Source: Planctomycetota bacterium (GTDB lineage Bacteria; Planctomycetota; Phycisphaerae; UBA1845; Fen-1342). Taken from it: 6,696 nucleotides of DNA. The translations under genes were made by a program, and so were the position numbers. The notes under the pieces are model-generated. The model ran no database searches, was not told the DNA's origin, and saw only the letters and a program-made list of their open reading frames with translations. The number at the start of each line of letters is the position of its first letter. The stretch's first letter is position 1. Location: NCBI GenBank assembly GCA_030616465.1, contig JAUWXH010000116.1:1-6696 (forward strand), in the 5' to 3' direction. Positions 1 through 4,700 of the stretch are shown here, piece after piece.

Positions 1-1
1 G

Positions 2-91
2 ACAACCGGCATCACGCTGGGGCTCGGTTATGGCGGCGGTTGCCTACAGGCGACCGTCCAGCGCATTCTGGTGGCGGCCGTGTTTGATTAA
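2..91 (+). CDS. 3' end of a small exported/lipoprotein-like peptide gene (5' truncated)
   Basis: A frame open from the window edge gives 29 residues before TAA: a Gly-rich hydrophobic stretch (ITLGLGYGGGC), then LQATVQRILVAAVFD. The visible part looks like the second half of a hydrophobic export segment followed by GGGC-Leu. That resembles the PGGCL and VGGCSL segments of the complete small proteins downstream. The tail after Cys is only 15 residues and ends in a hydrophobic-Asp terminus, like the next gene's LRVVD. I read it as the last part of another member of the array, 52 nt before the next start. The start and N-terminus lie outside the window. No known family is recognised. The call rests on frame, position and resemblance only; the other two + frames in this stretch give Arg-rich, non-protein-like translations. 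Confidence 0.55.
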   Translation, partial: TTGITLGLGYGGGCLQATVQRILVAAVFD

Positions 92-130
92 GCGGTTGTC
101 GTGCGCGGGACCGGAATCTAGCAACTCATT

Positions 131-136
131 AGGGAG
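131..136 (+). promoter_or_regulatory. Ribosome binding site AGGGAG for the 47-residue small protein
   Basis: AGGGAG lies 7 nt before the ATG at 144. It decides that start over the upstream in-frame ATG at 30, which has no such site and would put a long Arg-rich extension in front of the signal segment. The same variant site, AGGGAGT, recurs at 1022 and at 1751. Confidence 0.6.
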
Positions 137-143
137 TAGACGC

Positions 144-287
144 ATGAAACTGAAGCTCAAACTCGCGTTGCTCGGCGTTACTGCAGGAGCGTCTCTACTG
201 CAATGGTTCTCCTGTTCCAGCGATTTCTTCGCTCGGTTTCTGGGGGACTTTGTCGGAGACGCGATTTTTCTGCGGGTCGTTGACTAA
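144..287 (+). CDS. Small exported peptide, 47 aa (array member)
   Basis: A 47-residue product of unknown function. It starts with a lysine-rich n-region (MKLKLK), followed by a hydrophobic segment to about residue 23 (LALLGVTAGASLLQWFS), then Cys24. This is the layout of a signal peptide or lipoprotein leader. The residues before Cys (W-F-S) are a poor lipobox, so lipidation is doubtful. The mature tail is about 23 residues, rich in Phe and Asp (FFARFLGDFVGDAIF), and would form a short amphipathic helix. The motif Leu-Gln a few residues before Cys recurs in the 95-residue member (LQVGGC) and, as FQ, in the 75-residue member. The next gene is 86 nt downstream. That gap holds only a small 5-bp hairpin (312-324) and no clear promoter. 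The start is supported by AGGGAG at 131-136. Confidence 0.7.
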   Translation: MKLKLKLALLGVTAGASLLQWFSCSSDFFARFLGDFVGDAIFLRVVD

Positions 288-373
288 AACAATTGGCTAA
301 CGATCCATCCCGGCTCAGCGAGCCTACGACGACGGGTCGTGGCCGTCGGCCTGGGTGGACACAGGAGACACCG

Positions 374-544
374 ATGAGCAAGAAGTGGCTAAAGGTCAGC
401 GCGTTGCTGGTCGGCGGGGCCATGCTGTTCTCCAACGGCTGCCTGGGCGCGTTCTGGGACGGCATGTGGAACACCGGTTGGCCGACCGGGAGCAGATGGC
501 TGAACGTCCTGATCGATGTTCTGAATGAGGAGCTGGCCGGGTAG
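374..544 (+). CDS. Small Trp-rich exported peptide, 56 aa (array member)
   Basis: A 56-residue product of unknown function. The n-region is MSKKWLK, the hydrophobic segment spans about residues 8-19 (VSALLVGGAMLF), then SNGC with Cys23. Export is likely; lipidation is possible, but the -3 Ser and -2 Asn are atypical. The mature part is tryptophan-rich, with W28, W32 and W36 spaced four residues apart and then W42, followed by a helical acidic tail (LNVLIDVLNEELAG). Evenly spaced Trp residues suggest membrane-surface or partner contact, which is inference only. AGGAG at 363-367 lies 6 nt before ATG. The N-terminal MSK and hydrophobic core resemble the next member (MSKQK), consistent with divergent paralogues. 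The ORF could be extended upstream in frame to 293, but that extension has no ribosome site and would bury the signal segment. Confidence 0.8.
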   Translation: MSKKWLKVSALLVGGAMLFSNGCLGAFWDGMWNTGWPTGSRWLNVLIDVLNEELAG

Positions 545-715
545 GCAGGCCTGGGCGCGGGCCGGCTTCGAGGGTCGCTTGCCGCTGGCATCCGCCCCGA
601 CACGCTTCGGCCTGTGCAGTGCCAAAGCGTCACGGTCAGGACAATCCGACGAGGAGAATCGGACGGTAATCGCCGGGCGACCCCGCTCGGCCTCAGATAC
701 GATCGGAGATTGGCT

Positions 716-847
716 ATGTCGAAACAGAAGTTTGCCGCGTTGTTGATTTTGTCAGGTGGCTGGCTCGTCGCGCTCGGCTGCAGCCTCTTGCCCAACCTGC
801 TTTCGGGTATTTCGTGGGCCACGCTGTTTCCACCCACCGGCGGCTGA
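716..847 (+). CDS. Small exported/lipoprotein-like peptide, 43 aa (array member)
   Basis: A 43-residue product of unknown function, the shortest complete member. MSKQK is followed by a hydrophobic segment (residues 6-20, FAALLILSGGWLVAL) and then Gly21-Cys22. The A-L-G-C context is the closest to a usable lipobox among the 5' members. The mature tail of 21 residues is hydrophobic (SLLPNLLSGISWATLFPP) and ends in TGG. GGAG at 705-708 sits 7 nt before ATG, and a weak -10-like TACGAT lies at 698-703. The 171-nt gap from the preceding gene shows no other clear coding potential. The gene is followed after 52 nt by a strong intrinsic terminator, so it closes the 5' transcription unit of the array. 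In-frame extension upstream to 614 gives an Arg-rich leader and is not favoured. Confidence 0.75.
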   Translation: MSKQKFAALLILSGGWLVALGCSLLPNLLSGISWATLFPPTGG

Positions 848-899
848 TTCCCCGTGCTGAGGGGCGGCCTCCGGCCGGCCTGGACGAGTAGAACTGCCC

Positions 900-936
900 G
901 GGGCGCATCGGCGATCAAAATGCGCCCCCTTTTCTT
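900..936 (+). terminator. Rho-independent terminator after the 43-aa gene
   Basis: The arms GGGGCGCAT (900-908) and ATGCGCCCC (920-928) pair perfectly over 9 bp with an 11-nt loop. They are followed at once by C then TTTTCTT (930-936). The T-tract is only on the + strand side, so it terminates rightward transcription of the upstream small genes. Confidence 0.88.
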
Positions 937-958
937 GCGCCGAAGGCCGGCGGCGGGG

Positions 959-988
959 TTGAACAGCCACCTGGGATGGCCTTATACT
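959..988 (+). promoter_or_regulatory. Sigma70-like promoter for the two Cys-rich small genes
   Basis: TTGAAC (959-964) and TATACT (983-988) are separated by 18 bp. They match the first four bases of the -35 consensus and five of six of the -10 consensus. The promoter lies 23 nt past the terminator tract and 47 nt before the ATG at 1036, giving a short leader. It is the clearest promoter in the window and would serve 1036-1578, and possibly the large genes by read-through. Confidence 0.7.
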
Positions 989-1021
989 GCCCCGAACGTT
1001 TACGAGTTCCAGTGACGGACC

Positions 1022-1027
1022 AGGGAG
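1022..1027 (+). promoter_or_regulatory. Ribosome binding site AGGGAG for the 75-residue protein
   Basis: AGGGAG is 8 nt before ATG 1036. It fixes that start over the in-frame ATG at 976, which overlaps the -10 region of the promoter and so would lie upstream of the expected transcript start. Confidence 0.65.
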
Positions 1028-1035
1028 TACTCGGG

Positions 1036-1263
1036 ATGTCGGCAGCGAAACGGAAACTCTTGGCGACCGTGGCAGTGCTCGGAACCGCGACGCTGTTTCA
1101 AATCACGCCGGGAGGTTGCTTGCGATACAGCGCCGCTCTGGGGTTGAACGCGATCGATTTCTGCTCCGTTGTGAATTGTCAGGGCGGGACGTTCTTCAAC
1201 TTCTGCGAACCGGTACCGCTGCTTGTCGATTGTCCCAACGTGCAGACAGGGCAAGTGCCCTAG
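1036..1263 (+). CDS. Small Cys-rich exported/lipoprotein-like protein, 75 aa (array member)
   Basis: A 75-residue product of unknown function. It has a basic n-region (MSAAKRK), a hydrophobic segment (residues 8-23, LLATVAVLGTATLFQI), then TPGGC with Cys28. The mature part has four further cysteines at 43, 48, 57 and 66, which suits disulphides in an oxidising envelope or metal binding. The CSVVNC segment followed by three residues and TFF resembles CGTILDC followed by three residues and TFAFF in the next gene, so the two are probably paralogues. It is the first gene after the terminator and promoter at 900-988. The gap to the next start is 27 nt, consistent with one operon. No enzyme motif is visible. 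Lipidation is uncertain because Pro at -3 is unusual. Confidence 0.82.
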   Translation: MSAAKRKLLATVAVLGTATLFQITPGGCLRYSAALGLNAIDFCSVVNCQGGTFFNFCEPVPLLVDCPNVQTGQVP

Positions 1264-1275
1264 CGACCCAGCGGC

Positions 1276-1287
1276 AGGAGGAATCTT
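1276..1287 (+). promoter_or_regulatory. Perfect Shine-Dalgarno AGGAGG for the 95-aa gene, with a complementary partner at 1601-1612
   Basis: AGGAGG (1276-1281) is a full consensus site 9 nt before ATG 1291 and is the best in the window. The bases 1276-1285 are exactly complementary to 1603-1612 in the region after this gene's stop. The pairing extends by one G-U and one A-U pair to 12 bp. Confidence 0.75.
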
Positions 1288-1290
1288 CCC

Positions 1291-1578
1291 ATGCGGCCCT
1301 TGCGAACACGCGTTCTCGGCCTGGTGATGAGCCTGGCTGCCGGCGGCACATGCCTGCAAGTCGGCGGATGCTCACTGGGGGGGTTGACCAACTTCGTCAC
1401 CAGCCTCAATCCTTGCGGCACCATCTTGGACTGCGACCCTCGGACGTTCGCATTTTTCATGAACGATTTCAGCGAGCCGGGTGTGCAACCGAGCGTAGAT
1501 CCCTTCTGCACCTGGCCCCCGCTCTGCCCACCGACCCTTGACCCGTTCTTCGGCTTTGGCGGGGCTGTGGTGCCGTAG
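1291..1578 (+). CDS. Small Cys-rich exported/lipoprotein-like protein, 95 aa (array member)
   Basis: A 95-residue product of unknown function, the largest of the array. MRPLRTR is followed by a hydrophobic segment (about residues 8-24) and LQVGGC with Cys27; V-G-G-C is the best lipobox-like sequence of the set. Six cysteines fall in three pairs, each with five residues between them: 21/27, 42/48 and 73/79. The middle pair lies in LNPCGTILDC, followed by DPRTFAFF. The C-terminal third is rich in Pro, Asp and Phe (DPFCTWPPLCPP, then DPFFGFGG). The similarity to the preceding protein around the middle Cys pair suggests duplication. It is translated from the strong AGGAGG at 1276 and is the last small gene before the structured 177-nt gap. 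No known domain is recognised. Confidence 0.87.
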   Translation: MRPLRTRVLGLVMSLAAGGTCLQVGGCSLGGLTNFVTSLNPCGTILDCDPRTFAFFMNDFSEPGVQPSVDPFCTWPPLCPPTLDPFFGFGGAVVP

Positions 1579-1600
1579 CCCACGACCCAGCCGGGTACCA

Positions 1601-1612
1601 AGGATTCCTCCT
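1601..1612 (+). promoter_or_regulatory. Anti-Shine-Dalgarno-like element after the 95-aa gene
   Basis: AGGATTCCTCCT starts 22 nt after the stop codon. It can pair with the ribosome-binding region at 1276-1287 (11 Watson-Crick pairs plus one G-U). It also contains CCTCCT, as at the 3' end of 16S rRNA. A local 5-bp hairpin (1600-1604 with 1609-1613) competes with the long-range pairing. A regulatory role is inferred only. Confidence 0.35.
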
Positions 1613-1639
1613 TTGTCTCGCCAAGGGGAGAAGGTCCGC

Positions 1640-1676
1640 GTCCGCTGTTCGTCGGCAGCGGTGGCGGACAGCGGGC
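1640..1676 (+). other. Long RNA hairpin between the small-gene array and the large CDS
   Basis: Bases 1640-1654 pair with 1662-1676 over 15 uninterrupted positions, 11 Watson-Crick and four G-U, around a 7-nt loop (GGCAGCG). The core is CCGCTGT with ACAGCGG. No T-tract follows, so it is not a standard intrinsic terminator. It could protect the 3' end of the small-gene mRNA, act in factor-dependent termination, or be a copy of a dispersed palindrome. Confidence 0.55.
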
Positions 1677-1694
1677 AGTGAATTGCCCCCAGCG

Positions 1695-1724
1695 TTTTCC
1701 CAACCACGTTCCGATACATAGAAT
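1695..1724 (+). promoter_or_regulatory. Possible weak promoter before the large CDS
   Basis: TAGAAT (1719-1724) matches five of six bases of the -10 consensus. The only -35 candidate at a workable distance is TTTTCC (1695-1700, 18-bp spacing), which is poor. Transcription would begin near 1730, inside the left arm of the inverted repeat at 1727-1780. Offered because the large operon otherwise has no visible promoter of its own. Confidence 0.28.
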
Positions 1725-1726
1725 GA

Positions 1727-1780
1727 GGTGAGGCCCGTCCGCGGCCCTGTAGGGAGTGTATGCGCAGACGGGGCCTCACC
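1727..1780 (+). promoter_or_regulatory. 13-bp inverted repeat enclosing an SD-like site and alternative start codons
   Basis: GGTGAGGCCCGTC (1727-1739) pairs with GACGGGGCCTCACC (1767-1780) over 13 bp with one bulged G at 1771. After one mismatch, GCG/CGC (1741-1743 with 1763-1765) adds three more pairs. The apical region holds AGGGAG (1751-1756), a GTG at 1756 and an ATG at 1760. Within it, CCC (1745-1747) can also pair with GGG (1752-1754), masking the ribosome site. The structure ends 11 nt before the preferred ATG at 1792. It may be an RNA switch on translation of the large protein, or a DNA palindrome bound by a regulator. Confidence 0.5.
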
Positions 1781-1791
1781 CGAGTGATCGT

Positions 1792-4700
1792 ATGTGGACC
1801 CCTTCCGCCAAGATCGTCGCACGTGGCTTGCTGGGGCTCGCGCTGGTCGCCCCCGCCCTGACGCCGGGCTACGGGCAGGCGCCGGGGCAACGCGCCCGGC
1901 CCGCGACGGCTACCCTGCCCGAGAGCAACGAGGCCACGCTGCTTTCCGGCCGCGTGCAGGAAGCCATCCAGCGCGGGGACCATCGACTGGCTATCCGGCT
2001 GATTGAGCAGATCATGCAGCTCCCCGGGGAGCTCGTGGCCGTGCCCGGCAGCCGAACGCACTACCCGGCCCGGCATCAAGCGTATCGTCTGCTCCAGCAA
2101 CTTCCGCCGGCGGGCGTCCAGCTTTATCGCCGGCTTTACGACGCCGGTGTGACGGCGCGGTTCCAACGTGCGTCGCGGTCGGCGGATGTCGCGGCGCTGC
2201 GCGAGCTCTTCAGCGTATATCGCTCGAGCTCGGCGTGGCCTGACATCGGCCGGGAACTGGCGGCGCTCCTGCTGGACCAGGGGGTTCACGGCGAGGCGAT
2301 CGAAGTTCTCCGCGAGGTTCTGCCCGCGACAGACGGTGGTGATCTGCCGGCCCGGCAGGCCCAGCTTCTGGTTGCCCTGACGAAGGTCGGCGCCTGGTCG
2401 TCGGCCGAGCGCGTGCTCGCTGAGCTCAAAGCCAACCCGACCTTGGAGGCGCAACCGGCATGGCAGGAACGCGTGCGTAGTCTGGAACGCTGGGTGGCCG
2501 CCTGCCGCTATGGCGATCGTGACTCGCTTGGGTCCGCCGGGCCGGCCCTTATCGCCGACACGGCGGCCGCGCCCCTGTGGAGTCAGTCGCTGCGCGGACC
2601 CCGCGGCCCGGGGAATCCCGACAGCGAAGCGGATTTGGCCGTCGCGGTTGACACGCTGCGGCGTCTTCCGCTTCACGAACCGGTGTTGGAGGCAGACGTG
2701 CTCGTGGTGCGGTTGCGCGGGACAGTATGGGCGTGGGACGCGCTCACGCTCACGCCGCTCTGGCAAGCACCCGAGATCGAGCCGGCGGATACCTCGGCGC
2801 GCGTGCGGGCGGCTTGGTTTGGCGGGGGTACGGCGCGTTCGGAGGGCGTCAGCGGGGACGAAACGGGCCTGACCGGCGAGGCACGGCTGTTTCTGCTCCA
2901 CGCCCTGCGCCATGCCGTGTCAGCCGGTTTGGACCAAGTCTATACCATCGAAGGAATCGCCTTGGGCGACGCGGACGGCGAGCCTCTCGGCCGGCTCGGG
3001 CTGGGTGCGTCGAGCGGGCGCAACGAGCTGGTCGCACGGGACCTGCGCACCGGCGAGCAAACCTGGCGGACCGGTGCGGACCCGGCACACGCGCTCTTTG
3101 GCGTCGCCTTCCAAGACTGCCCGGTCGTCGTCGGGGACAAGCTCGTGGCCCCCTTCGTCCGGCGGAACGAGTTGAGCCTGGGCGTGCTGGATCCATCCAG
3201 CGGGCGGTTGATCCGCGAGGTCCCGGTGGTCGGACCACCGACGCGCTTCACACCGGTTGGTGGCCGCTGCCGCATCGGCGCAGATGAAACGACGCTGTAC
3301 GTGTGCACCGGCAACGGGGTCATCGCGGCGTTCGCTCGGGAGGGGCTCGGCTGGAAGTGGGCGCTGGTTTACCCCAGCACGCTCGCCGAGCATCTCAGCC
3401 GCGCCTGGTGGCAGGCGGACAGCCCGCTGCGTGAGTCCGGCGTGGACCGGCCGGTGGTGGCGGACGAGCTGCTGGTGGTGGCCCCCGTCGATTCCCACGA
3501 GATCTTCGCGATCGATCGCTTCAACGGACGCGAGCGCTGGCACGTTGAGCGCGGCGAGTACGCCTTTGTCGTGGGCGCGGTTGATGCCGGTCTGGTCGTC
3601 GGCGGTTACGCAATCGCCTGTCTGGATCCCGCCGATGGCCGGACAGTCCGCTGGCGGTCGGTCTCGCTGGAAATCACCGGACGACCGGCGGTCCGTGGCC
3701 AGCAGATCTACGTGCCTACGCGCGGCGGCATCGTGGTGATTGACGGCCGAACCGGCAAGGTTGTCGCCGACCAATCGCTCGCGGCCGGGACGCCGGTTCG
3801 CGGCGCGGGCGTTCCACCCGCGGCAGCCCAGGCAACAGCGACGGGTCAGGTCGTGGCGGCCAATCTGGCGGTCTCGAGCGAAGCGCTGTTTGCGGTGTCG
3901 CCCAACCGCGTCGTGAAGTACCCGGATGTTCACGCTACGCGCGCCCGCTGCCAAGCCCTCCTGGCCCGGAACGCGGCCGACGAGCGGGCAACCCTGACTC
4001 TGGCGTGGCTTCACCTGTTCGAAGGAGACCTGGAGGCGGCGCTGGCTAGGTTGGAAACGATGCGCCTGAGCGACGCGGCGCTGACCGCAAGCCGCAACGA
4101 GCTGCTGGGGCATGTTTGCCTCGCGCTGGCGCGCGAAGCGCAACACGGGGCGGGAGAACTGGCGTGGCTGCACCGGGCGGCTGCGCTGGCCGAGTCCTCG
4201 GGGTCGGCGGCCCGCTTGGCGGCGCTGATCGGCAGGGCGCTCGAGCAGAGCCAGCGCTGGAGCGAGGCGCTGGAACACTACCGCCGCGTCCTTTTGCAGG
4301 AGCGAGCCGGTTACCTGCGAGTCGCCGGGGACGAGGACCGCGAGGTGGTGAGTTGGCTGCATGCCATCGAGCGGATCGGCGTCGTTCTGAACCACGTACC
4401 CGCCGCGCAGGCCGAGATGTTCCTCGATCAGTTGGTGCGGGACGTCGCCGACACGATGGACCCAGAAGGGATTCACGGTCCAGCAGAGGCTGAAGGCGGC
4501 GGCGCTCCCAGCGCCGGGGTCCTGCAGCGTGTCCGTCTTGCAGTTTGGGACCCGGTCCGGCGAGCGAAGATCGACCGGGTCTTGATGCTTAGAGAGCTGC
4601 CGCCTGAGCTGGCGATCCGGTACGTGGCGTCCGCCGACGACCCCGCGCTGCTGGCGCCCTTACGCCGCCGGCTCCACTTGGAACGCTGGGACACGCACGT

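Noticed and set aside
96..124. TTGTCG (96-101) with TAGCAA (119-124) as a promoter for the 47-aa gene
   Set aside because: Spacing is right (17 bp) but the -10 matches only three of six bases; too weak to annotate.
30..143. Upstream in-frame extension of the 47-aa gene
   Set aside because: No ribosome site at 30, Arg/Pro-rich and unlike a leader; AGGGAG at 131 supports ATG 144.
280..308. TTGACT at 280-285 as a -35 box for the 56-aa gene
   Set aside because: No acceptable -10 at 16-18 bp; the bases there (ATCCAT region) match poorly, so it is probably chance at the end of the preceding gene.
645..663. Small hairpin TCCGA/TCGGA with GAGGAG in the loop before the 43-aa gene
   Set aside because: Only a 5-bp stem, and no start codon follows the GAGGAG at a usable distance; likely chance.
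178..918. 246-codon open frame on the - strand
   Set aside because: It starts inside the loop of the + strand terminator, runs antisense through three small genes with good ribosome sites, and is Arg/Pro/Ser-rich without domain-like sequence. Typical of a GC-rich antisense shadow.
1116..1541. 141-codon + strand frame overlapping both Cys-rich genes
   Set aside because: Out of frame with two genes that each have a ribosome site, a leader and conserved Cys pairs; its own sequence is Arg-rich and lacks an SD.
1372..2913. 513-codon open frame on the - strand
   Set aside because: Antisense to the 95-aa gene, the structured gap and the start of the large CDS; Arg/Gly/Pro-rich with no recognisable fold. 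The opposite strand has a signal peptide and repeat motifs.
2920..4476. 518-codon open frame on the - strand
   Set aside because: Wholly antisense to the propeller/TPR coding sequence and explained by GC-rich third positions; composition is not protein-like.
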